From Plutella xylostella (Eukaryota; Arthropoda; Insecta; Lepidoptera; Plutellidae), in NCBI RefSeq assembly GCF_932276165.1, contig NC_064012.1:15321501-15385500 (forward strand): 64,000 nt of DNA, given 5' to 3'. A program made the position numbers and the translations under genes. Of the stretch, positions 46,453 to 58,600 are shown piece after piece. How positions within the stretch are numbered: position 1 is the first letter of the stretch; each line of letters begins with the position of its first letter. Under the pieces are notes generated by a model. It saw nothing but the letters and a program-made list of their open reading frames with translations, made no database searches and was not told the DNA's origin.

Positions 46453-46621
46453 ATGGCAAATTTTAGTAGAAGAGGGGCATCCTACAGTGCTCTGAACAAT
46501 GAGGAGACTCCCCCGCTGGGGCACCTGCGGGACAGCATCAACGCAGCACCCACCATCATCACCCTGGACCAGGACAACGAAGACTCCAATGTTGTCATAC
46601 ACAAAGTTCCACAAACCAAAG
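46453..46621 (+). CDS. Atg9: Atg9 exon 1
   Basis: Cytosolic N terminus (MANFSRRGASYSALNN). The donor is CCAAAG/GTAAAG, phase 1. Confidence 0.85.
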
Positions 46622-49600
46622 GTAAAGAACCACAGGTTGTCACTTGTCTTGTCCCTGGCTCATCTGAATTGCTAATGATGATGGTGTTTGACCATGTGTT
46701 ATTTTATTAGCATTAGCACATGTAGGAAGTAGGAAGTAATTTTGTGGACTATTAAAAATGGTAGGTACTACTTTTAAGCTCTCAAGGTCTAGAGTATTTT
46801 TATAGAAAAAAAAAACAGATCACTAACCTTACATGTATTTTCTAAAATCCATACGAAAAGCACACTTTTATTAAACCCTCCAATATTTCTTTGGTACTTG
46901 AAATAGTTAAAATTAAGATAAGAATGACAGGCACAGGAAAAGGAAGTGTATTTCTGATCAGTAAAACTTTTTTATTTTTGCACTAAACAAGCAAGTAGTT
47001 TAATACAGTAGGTACTATTAGTAATAGTACAAAAAACTAATTGCCTATTCCTGTTGCAGGTGGCTGGACCCACATTGAAGACCTGGACTCATTCTTCACC
47101 AGAATGTATAGGTATTACCTCCGCGGAGGGTTCTACCCAATGATCATATCCGACTGTTTCTACCTGCTGCAACTGGTGTTCATAATGTGGTTCTCCACAT
47201 TCCTGATTCACTGTGTGAACTACCCAAAGCTGTTCAGGGACGACCCTGCGGCCAACAGAAGCGTGAAGCTAACTCTTCATGATGTTATATACCCCAGTGG
47301 GGTTTGTGTAGCCAGAATTTCATGGATGTGGTAAGAGTTTTTTTTATATTAACATGAATATAATAAATGTAGAACAGAATGCTACTAACCAAATTGGTTC
47401 TTAAAGCAAACACCCCTTGATTTCATTCATAACCATCACTGGATAAAGTAATGTTCTACAGGGAGACACATCACTCCATCTTTAATCTTCCCATTTAATG
47501 TGTGGTACAAACTACTACAACCATCATATTTTATTTGCCTCACAATAATATAAAGGTCAACAAACTTTGCTCTTAAGTAACAAATTGCATAAATCAAATT
47601 ATTACATTTTTGAATACTTTAGCCCTAAGTAAGTTATTTTGTTGTTTGTTTGTTTCAAGTTCTTTTTTGTTTGTTAGACTTCTTATAAGCACTTACATAC
47701 CTGTTCAAAGTTTGAGTACGGGGGCACATTCATTTGCAAACGTAAACAATTAAGTGTGATATAAAAAATATTAAAAAAGAGAGTCAGAGATTGAAATAAG
47801 TATATAAAGAAAAATATTGTTTATTAAAGAAGGTTGGAGTACTTACATAAATTGATAAAATAATGTACTGCTTATAGTATATTACAAAATAAAGTAAATT
47901 GTTTTGCATGATAATATTTGCTGGGTAGGTACATAAGTGCATTATTGCAGGAAATTAATAGCATGATATTGATTAGGTATTGAGCTGTAATTAATAGAAG
48001 TTGCACTAATAATTGCTCTCATTACAAGAAGTAAAATAATTTTCAAATGGATTCAATTATTAAACTTCTTAAAAAATCTGTTACTCTAATCTTGACACCA
48101 GAATAGAATATTATAAACTATGTTTCGGATGTGCCCTGGGACACCCTGTAGTAATATTGTGTTAGCAGTAATTTTTCTGTAATAAATTGATAAAACAATA
48201 AACCTTGCATTTTTTTGTTCATTTCAGGTGGTGTGTGATAGCGCTGTGTTCAGTTATATGGACAATGAGACTTTTTATATCAATATACCACTTATACTAC
48301 GCTTACGACACAAAACTGTTTTACAACCATGCACTCAAAATTAATGATGTAAGTATATCAAAATATTAATTGGCTTTCTGATCATGGTAAGTCATGAACC
48401 AGTGAAGTCAAGCTCACGTTTCCTAGCTTCTACGTATTATACGTACCTAGTTGTAGAAGCTACATTCTTGAGCACTGATAAAGAAATGTGACCCCTCATA
48501 TATCTCATCTCCACATTTATTATACACTGGCCTCTTGACAATAATTCATACTTTGAGTTTGCTCCCATTGCAATATCTTCCAAAGATGCATAATGTAAGA
48601 GAATAAGTTTACATCCATTCGTAAACGAAATTCTGTGATATAAGCGTCTTTTCTCGACCGACCTCAGTATGCAACTTAAATATGCAGTGAAATCAATTGG
48701 TGTTTAAATATAAATCCGTCCATCAACCCTTTTGCAATGTATTGAATTTTAACACTAGACTGCGCTTTCGGTTTGAGAGTTAGTTATTTATTGTTGAAAA
48801 CGTATTACCTTAGCTTATTTTCCATGCCTGACATGCTTACAGGCCTGCAGGGAGCCCACTGGTGAATTGGTCAAATTTGTGAATCATTTACCGTTCGTAA
48901 AATTATTTAATTTCGCTCTCGCCCACTTTCCATCCTTTACCCTCTAATTCGCTTGCATCCTTCCAGAACGATTTACCGTGGGTGAACTGGTCCACGATAC
49001 AAGACAGAGTGAGAGAAGCGCAGCTGGAACATCACATGTGCGTGCATAAGAGAGAGATAAACGAACTGGACATCTACCACCGAATACTCAGGTATGTGAC
49101 AACAGATCCCGTAACATTCGTATATAAACATATACATGGTTTTACTTCGAACAGAAATTATCGAGCAGAGCAAAGGTCGGGTGTTTAAGAATTGCGCTGC
49201 AGAGAAGTTTTGATAGAATCAACTGATATTTTGCTTATAAAAAGTTCACTGCTTTCGATTGTCTCCGACGCGACGGCTATCGCTGATTGGTCAACCTAAA
49301 TGCTAGACATTCCTCATTGGTTGCTTCACTTTGTGCAACTGACTTCATAGACAATGCAAACTACAGACGGTTTAGTATAAGTGCTGAATGCGCAAACAGG
49401 GTATGTGCTAATTCTAGCTCAGTTATTCAGCTGTGTGATTTTGTAACTATGGCATCGAACGTCCATGCAGTGAAGATATACCTAGTACAAGTTTGTTTAG
49501 TAACTTTTAGGTTTTGACGACAAATAGCTAGAGTTAGATAAAGATGGCGACTGACATTGAATTTTACCGCAACGTTTCGAGCCGAATATTTGTCCTAAAA

Positions 49601-52600
49601 GCTACAGTAGGCGCTCGCTCGTATAAATCGTTATACTCTTAATTTACTCTTTGTCTGCTCGGATCGCGGCTTTTATACAATCTATTTCTATAAGAGTTAG
49701 GTACCTATATCAGCCAGTATACCAAGTTAAAATGACACAAATGAGACAATTGTGAGGTGAATTCCTGAATGAATATTATGCAAATTGCTCCCGTATGATA
49801 TTATTATGATAATAACTCATCTTGAATATTCATTAATTAGTAAATTCTCTTGTGTTATATTACGACACTCTGGGCTTGATATCAGCTGTTTAGCCGTGAA
49901 TATGAGTAGTGTTATGAATATTAAGTAGAATGCGTACAATTCGGTTGAGCGCTCACGTTGAAGGTCGCAAGTTTGATTCTCGACACGGTAACTATTGGAA
50001 TATATTTTGCGAGTATTCTGCACTACGTTTATAACGACTTTTGGGTCGAGCCTTTGATTTCCGGCCGGGAGTGATAGGTACTTGTTTAAGCCGTAACAGT
50101 TGACTGGAGGACACGGTCCTTCAATTTTGAAGGAATTTCGCAATTTTATCCACGCTTGGTTATTGAGTAAAAGATATCATAAACAGACATTTCAGGTACC
50201 TAAGCGTCCACCTATCAGCATCTCACACCACGGACGCATCGCATTCAGTATTGTTTGTATAGAAATTCACACAAGCTCGTCCACTTCATCAGCATGGCCG
50301 ACGCCGTTTCTCCACACATTTATGACTATCCGTTTGGTGAGATACGTATGATACCGATTGGTGATCGCTTACCTTTTACATCCAAGACCGGAACAAAATA
50401 TATTACCTTCCCATGAAGGGTCGGCAATGCCGATGAAGTGGACGCACTTGTGTGAATATCCAAAACAAAGAATACTAAATGCGACGCGTCTGTTGCATAT
50501 TATGTCTCCAGCGCCGCACCGCTGCCTCAACGCATCGTATGCACTTGAGCGGTGTCGCTGCGTCGTCTTACATAGAAATATCTGTGGCATGCACACGATG
50601 CGCTCCGGCGCCGCACCGGACTTGCAACCGCCATGACGAGGCGGGGAGGGGTGGGTCGGAGCGGCACCGCTCAATTGTTTTGCGTCACAAGGAAGGACAC
50701 ACATTAATAGACTCTCCAACGCTGCTACGGCGCCGCTGCGACATAACAACGTTGCGGCGCCGCACCGCTCGTGTGCCCACTGAAACGGTGAAATCTCTGC
50801 GGTGCCGCAACCCACCGTGTGCTCTTGCTCTTGCCGTTACCAGACTGATTATTAACTGGCGTATTTTCCTGTCAGGTTCAACAACTACATGGTGGCGATG
50901 GTGAACAAGAACCTGCTGCCGCTGCAGGTGCGGGTCCCGCTGCTGGGCGACTTCCACTACTTGTCCAAGGGGCTCAAGTACAACCTGGAGTTCCTGCTCT
51001 TTTGTGAGTTCACTTTAGTTTCATTCGTTAGTTCAGTAGCACAGATAAGCCACCATCCCGCACTGGTGTACTAGGCCTAAAACCCGTGCCCCATCAGTGG
51101 GGACGTGATGGGTCTTGATGATGATGATGAAATAAATTACATGAAATAAAGTACTAACATATTTGAAAAATGATTAGGTTATTAATTAACTATAGGTTAC
51201 AAATACAAACAAAAAGTACCCAAGACAATTAAAGCAAAGTATGTAATTTATGTTATTATGTTACCGAAAATGGTATCTGACTCAGGTTTGTATTTGTTTT
51301 GTATAAAAAAAGACGTGTCACATTTGTGAAAAAGTCATTACAATCATTACAGTCGACTTTCCGCACTCCTATACCAGTGTTCTAATACCTGATTCACCTC
51401 CCATTTCCCCACAGCTAGTCCATGGAGTCCTTGGGAGAACTGCTGGCAGCTCCGAGATTGCTACAAGGAACAATCAAAACGCATGGCATTAGCCAAGCAA
51501 CTGGAGAGACAGATCATGATGCTGGCCATAGTCAACCTGTTGCTGGCGCCGCTGATACAGGCCTGGCAGATGCTGTATTTCTTCTTCAATTATGCTGAGG
51601 TGAGCAATAGTGGGATTATACTGGGAAGTAGACCGACCATATTTTTTATAATTCTATGTTAAAGCCAACAAAGATATGTTATAGATATAACTACGTACAT
51701 AATGATAGTTATTAAGGCAGTTGATATTGGCGCAATATTTACGATATCCTAATGAGTATTATATGTTATCTTTGGTAGTAACATCAGTAGTGTGTGTATA
51801 ACGATTGTAATATTAATGCTTTTCTTACCTCACGTGTATCGAACTCTGCCTACTACCACACCTCCCCCTAAAACCAAATTACCAGCCAGACAACCTAAAC
51901 TTCATGCAGTTGGACCGGCAGAAAATGCTTTCATCATTAAGTCCACATCATTGCACATTGTTATACACTCACGGGCAATGAAAAGGTTCCACTGAGAAAA
52001 GCGCCAAATTACTTCTAAACGGAAAAGGCTAGCTTAATGCCGTCTTCTGCAACATTAAAGTAAGTTAAATAGAGCATCAGGATATTAACAACTAAAATCT
52101 GTAATATTTTGTTTTAAATTTAAAATAAATCTTTGAAAAAACTGGGGTCGTTTGGTGTCGGAATTTTGTGAGTGGAACTTTTTCATTGCCCGGCAGTGTA
52201 ATATGTATTAAAGTATAACAAAATAAATAATATACACCCCTCTCACCCCCACAGCTAATAAAGCGGTCCCCCGCGTCGCTCGGCCTCCGGACCTGGTCAC
52301 TGTTCGCGCGGATCACGCTGAGACACTTCAATGAACTGGATCACGAGCTAAGAGACCGACTCACGAGGGCACACAAGCCGTCGGCCAAGTATCTGGCGAG
52401 TTTTTCGTCGCCCATCATGAGTGTTTTTGCCAAGTTAGTATTGCCATCTTCATGTTTTAAATCATTTATTTTAGCGTACCCTGGTTCTGTGACTACTCTG
52501 ACGGGCTAATCCTTTCCTGCTTTACTGTTCGACAACGAAACTCTGAGAAATATGTAAAGAAACATATAACATGATATAACTAGACAAAAAGTGATGTGAT

Positions 52601-55600
52601 CTGCGCTCGCGCAATATGTTGCTTTTATGAATGAATGATAACAGAGAATTCATTGTCGCCCCCAGTTTGATACTACGCCTGCACCTCCAAGGCAATGTTA
52701 ATTAGAAACTTTTCTATTAACGCCTGCAGAAACTTGACGTTCATTATCAGCTCACACAAACACAACACGTGTAGTGGGCTACAATTTCCTTCATTACTTT
52801 TCTTTATGATCTTATCTCTCTTGTATTTATTTTTTATTTATTTATATTGTTCATGGAGAACCAACAGCATTTGCGTCAACTTATATGGTAACAAAATTAT
52901 AAAATTCTACAAAACACGGAAATGCCATTAATAGGTTCCCACCTATAGTGACAAAAAGTAATGACTTGTACACTGTTATTAGTAATCTTACGGAATTCTG
53001 ACAGTTATCAATTTTAGACAAATCAGAGATCACAAACCTTTTTGGGCTGGGCACTTTTTCAATACGAGTCTGGACATCTGAGACTATAATATATTTTTTT
53101 TAGTCCCTGTATCCATTTTATTAAGTGCGGCGCTCCAAATTAAAAGGGGATTTACCTACGGTGAGAAATAATTACCGTACCTACCTAAATATATTACAAA
53201 CAGTGAAAAATACAATTAAAGATAATCTCAATTATCTTATATAATTATCGCTGTCGTAGAAAATATATCTAAAAACAACTAGTAATTATTTTTGAAACGG
53301 TAGCCGCGCCGATGTCAGGGCGATGTTGCGTTCGTATTTGAATAGAGGTAAAAAAAAGAGATGTCGCTCTATAAAATTGTATTGTGTGCACTGACTGGCT
53401 TGCGTGTCGTCACAGCAAACTATGTGCGTCTAAAATGTGCGGTGGTGGTACCAAATTAGCGATATAGGTGAAATTGTGTCAGCGACTCATCGCTGGGAGT
53501 AAGACAGCAGAACACGTTTACCCCATCGGTCATCGGTTCTTCGACAGATGTGACCAGCCCATTGCCACTTAAGCTTACTAACTCGGTGAGCTATGTCGGT
53601 GACTTTAGTTCTCTGTCAGATTACTTCGCTCCGGATGCGATCTTTCAAGCATAGCTCCAAGCATAGCTCTTTCCATAGCTCGCTGAGTGACCTTCAGTTT
53701 GTGAACCAGTCCCACAGTAAGTGTCCACGTTTTAGCCCCATAGGTCATAACCGGTAGGACACACTGATCAAAGACTTTCGTCTTGAGACTTTGTGGTATG
53801 GGCGACGAGAAGACCACTGCGGTGTTGGTGGGTTCACATATGATCACAGATGTTTTCCTTCTCCGTAAGAGCGATGGTATACATTGTACTTAAATTCAAA
53901 GAACTCATTGTTACCTACATGTCAGCGCCGAGATTCGAACCCGCATCTCTTGCTTGAGAAGCGGGCGCTTACCCGACTGAGCCAGTTGGACTCGCGCAGT
54001 GAGTGTTCCGTACAAGTATACTTAATTACCTGAGGTAGTTTTCCTTTTAATTTCATCATAATTATGTACATCTATACGAAATATCAGCTTGATATCTTTA
54101 CCCGTTTCCGAGAAAAAAGGTGGTGACAACAAAGTGTGATCTTATAAGGGTTCCTTTTTTTCCTTTTGAGGTACGGAACCCTCAAAAAGAATAGTGACAA
54201 TCGGATCAATCGTTTCGGAGATATGCGTGGACAAACATACATACCAACAAGCATATAAACGTACATAGGTACATAAACATTTATAAAATTTTGAATATTT
54301 GTTTATTAGCCCTAATACTCGTATATTGTCATATGTCAATATGGTGCAGTTCCAATAATCTTACATACATACCGAACATATTATATGTACTTACCGAATA
54401 GACAATCTTTTTTTGAAATTGATTAAAAAGGTTTATTATCCCTGAATTTAGTAGGAAGTGATGCCATGCTAAAGAATAAAATAAAGCAATTAAAATTAAT
54501 TCGATACATGGGTCGTGAGTCGTGATCCTACTTCATATTATAAATGCGAAAGTTTGTAAGTGTATATGTGTATGTATGTATGTGTGTATGTTTGTTATTT
54601 CTTCACGTCAAAACGGCTGAACCGATTTTAATGAAATTTGGAATGAAGTTAGCTGACACCCTGGATTAACACATATGTTACTTTTTATCGCGGAATTCCC
54701 ACGGGAAAACTTATTAAGGCGAAGCGAAGCTCTCGGGAACAGCTATTATATTGAAATATTTGTTATTTTTGTATTAGTTTACTTGAGCAAGTAAATATTT
54801 AGATTTATCTTTTTGTATAAAAATATTAAGAAAAAATTATTGCCCAGAAATGGATCGCAATTTTTCATTTTTTCGGTAAAGAACTTTTTTAGTAGCATCA
54901 CTTATAAAATGTCAGAATTCTTTCCAATTAAAAATCAGAGAGTAGTTATAATCAAAAATAATAATAATAATAGCAGCAAGCGCCACGTCTAAGTACACTG
55001 TTTATTGTTAATGAGCCTACTCAAAACTTACAAGCGAAAACGTAAAGTAAGAAAAACACTTAAGATGCTAGGAACTTAGGAATATTAGATTAGATAGTTA
55101 ATTAGGAGCTACCCACTAAGTAGATGCCGACGACGCCTTAATAAGAACGTCTTTTATTTTAGGTAGACTACTGCAGAACAAATCAACTTCAGAATCTGAG
55201 AGAACCCTATTATATGTATTACTTGCCCGTACCAAAAAACTATTCTGCCGGTAATTACTATTAGACGTCGGTATATGCAATAATGGCCTTTTACGAGTCC
55301 TGTGATGAGGAACTCTTAATCCTATTTTACGTAATAGATCAGGACTATCAATAGAACCCCTTAAAACTTTGGCAAGAAAGAGGACATCGGAGATATCACG
55401 ACGCAGATATAGAGGCAAAAGATGAAACTTTATGCATCTCTGTGCGTATTTCATGCGTGGCAATTTAAATTTGAAACCCAGGAACCTAGTAAATCTCCGC
55501 TGCACTCTCTCCAACCTATCAATATATATACCGTATTGGGGATTCCAAATTTGACTGGCGTATTCCAGGTGACTACGGACATAAGCACAGTATAATATTT

Positions 55601-58600
55601 TAAGGGATTTCATAGTTTTGAACGGTTTAGATACCCTCATTATAAAACCCATAGCTTTACAAGCCTTACCTATAATATTGCTTATATGCAGATCAAACAA
55701 CAGCTTGCTATCATGAATGACACCGAGGTCTTTAGTGTGTGAACCACGTTTCAGTACCTGATTTCTTAAAATAAACGTGCTATTAAAAGGGATGCGTTTA
55801 CGGGTGAAAATTATAAAAAAACATTTGTCCACGTTTAATTCGAGCTTGTTGGTGTAACAGTATTGATCCAACCTGTGGAGGTCATCTTGGAGGAGCATCT
55901 CATCAGAAGGGTTGTTGACAATTCTAAATACCTTCATATCATCGGCAAATAAAAGATACTCAGAATTGACAAAACACCGTTCAATATCATAAACAAATAT
56001 TATAAAAAGCAAAGGCCCTAATAAAGAACCTTGCGTATACCCCCACTGAAACGTGGCGTTCATATCAGGTCACATAAAAACTATATGCGTTACGTGCGTA
56101 GTTAGCAATCATTCTGTTGACTATGTTTCTTTATAATTTTTCGTCTTATCTCTACAGAAACGTGGCCTTCATCTCAGCGAGCGTGGTCGGCGTGCTGGTG
56201 GCTCTATCCGTGTACGACGAGGACGTGCTGACCGTGGAGCACGTGCTGTCCATCATCACGGTGTGCGGCTGCGTCCTCGCCGGCGCCAGGTGCGTGTGTA
56301 GAGTACGCGCGTGTAGTGTACGCGTGTACGACGAGACTTCAAAGCAACCTTCTAACAAGCACACGTGGCGATCTTGAAACACGCTTCCACTGCGCATATT
56401 AAATCTGTTTTTTAATCTCACATACTAAATTGACAGATTCTGAACGGTTCGTCAATAGTACACTGATGATGAACCGTTCAGAAACAGTCGATTGTCCCGC
56501 CACTAGTACGATAGTGATAACCGCCAGGCGACAAGCGACTGTTGATGAAACGTTTCGAACCTGTCAATTTAGTATCTAAGATAAAAAAACTGACTTTATC
56601 TACATTATACGCGGATTCAGTTTTACTCTGCTCCTATTTTGGAGCTGCTTTTATTTTGCCCGCGTTTGGATCTTCCTTCTCAACAACATTACTATATTTA
56701 TCTAAAAGCAACCTTATCTCCACCCCCACAGAGCGTTAATCGGCACACCGGAACAAGGCACAGTCGCGGGCACGGCACGCGGCGAAGAGCTTCTAGTGCA
56801 GGTGAGTGAGTCAGAAATATAGATGAACCGAACTGAATATTTGTTTTCCTAAACCGATTGTAATAAAATTTGAATCGCCATGTTTACTATTTTGCTTCTC
56901 ACTCAACACATTACATAACCTAAAAACTGAACACGCTACATCTAACTATGTTTCATGTGCGCGTTATTTGATGATAATAATCTTTTAAAATATAAAATCA
57001 CCAGTAATGCAACAATAAATCACTTCCATAAAATATTCTTGTGAAATTTCGTGAATTTCAGACTGTGTTTTGGTAACTTAATTTGTAAAAAAGAGCCACG
57101 AGAAAAGCTTATCGTTTCTCCCTTAGGCTTTGTGTAGCTAAGCGTCTCTTTCTCACAATCAGTTATGTCTATGCCCCTGTGTAAACAAGCCTAACACGTG
57201 TTAGGCCACATGCACTATCGTATTACTAGTCCAGTAGAGTCATCGATATTCGTGATACGCCCACTGCTGCAAGCTTGTTTTCCCTAAAGCCGTCTCACTT
57301 GGCAGGTGCTAGGCCAAGTGCACTGTCGACTTGATTCGCCCAATGAAAGCTTCTCTCCCTAAACCCGTCTCCCTCGGCAGGTGCTAGGCCACGTGCACTA
57401 CCTGCCGGCGGGCTGGCTGCCGCGAGCGCACACGCGGGACGTCGCCGCGCACTTCCGACAGCTGTTCCAGTTCCGAGCCGTGAGTACTAGAGCTCTATGG
57501 TCACACTGAGCCTTTACTTTTTATGTTCTTTAACCAGGTCTCCACCAGACGTTCTATGGCGATCTCGCGATTAAAGGAAATCCGTCTAAACACCAGACGA
57601 TCCATCACGATCTGATCTCGCGATCCAAGGAAATTCGGCCCCGCTTTTATTTACGCTATCCAAGCGTCGGATTGATATCGTACACGGATGAAGAAAAATA
57701 TTTAAATACCAAGCAAGCACTGAAAAATTAGGCTTACTTCTGAACGTTAAAAATCTTTGTTTGAATTTCGACTTTATGTTTGAGCTTCAGAATCAAGGCC
57801 ACTAACGAAAAGAAATTAGTTATGCGTGATACCACCCTGAGTTAACACATAAGCTACTTTTCATTCTAAGCAAGCCCACGCCCCCCAGTAAAAATAAATC
57901 GGGTGAAGCGGCAACAGCTAAATTTATAATAACTTCCTTTCTTCTTCGTTTTTTCCTCAGGTGTACATTCTATTCGAGCTACTCAGTCCGGTGCTATGTC
58001 CCCTAGTGCTGTTCTCACTCAAGTCCCGAGCCCTGGACATAGTCGACTTCTACAGAAACTTCACCGTGAGGGTGTTGGGCATCGGGGATGTTTGCTCATT
58101 CGCTCAGGTACGTAGCTTAAGGACGACTTACACCAAAATATAAAAATCTCGATTTAGAATAAACACTAAATCGAGATTTAATATATGGATTGACGTTTCT
58201 TAAACCGAGACTCGAGCAACACATCAGCTGTTGGATTGTGGAGAAAAAGGAGAAGCTAGACTAAGACTCCGAAGCGTGGCTCTGTTCATGGACGGAAGCA
58301 GTGAAAGACTCGGCATCAGCTTCTGTATCTCAGGGGCGCGAAAGAGCGTGGCCATATCACCAGGCCTAGCCTCTCTCCTAAATGGGAGCACATCGAAGGC
58401 TACCATGAAGCGTAAAGCCTACGACGCATTGCCAGTAACCCTAGTGGGAAATCAGCCCTGCAGACTAGTGCGATGGCGTAACAAGACCATCGCACTATTC
58501 GAGTGGGCCGACGACACCCCGTTCGTTCAGGCATGCTCGTGGCTCAGTAAGCTTGGAGAGATAGCGCTAGACAGTAACGTCCCCAGGATAATAAGCGTAG

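Noticed and set aside
50369..50815. 148-codon minus frame and 141-codon plus frame
   Set aside because: Overlapping frames on both strands of a GC-rich repeated block just before Atg9 exon 5; no domain and full of repeated words.
53930..54000. tRNA gene on the minus strand
   Set aside because: Both A and B boxes are good, but acceptor and anticodon arms do not pair properly and the SINE tail follows.
56117..56421. Frames extending past the ends of Atg9 exon 8
   Set aside because: The exon ends at a good donor at 56,290; the extra codons are intronic read-through and the minus frame is its shadow.
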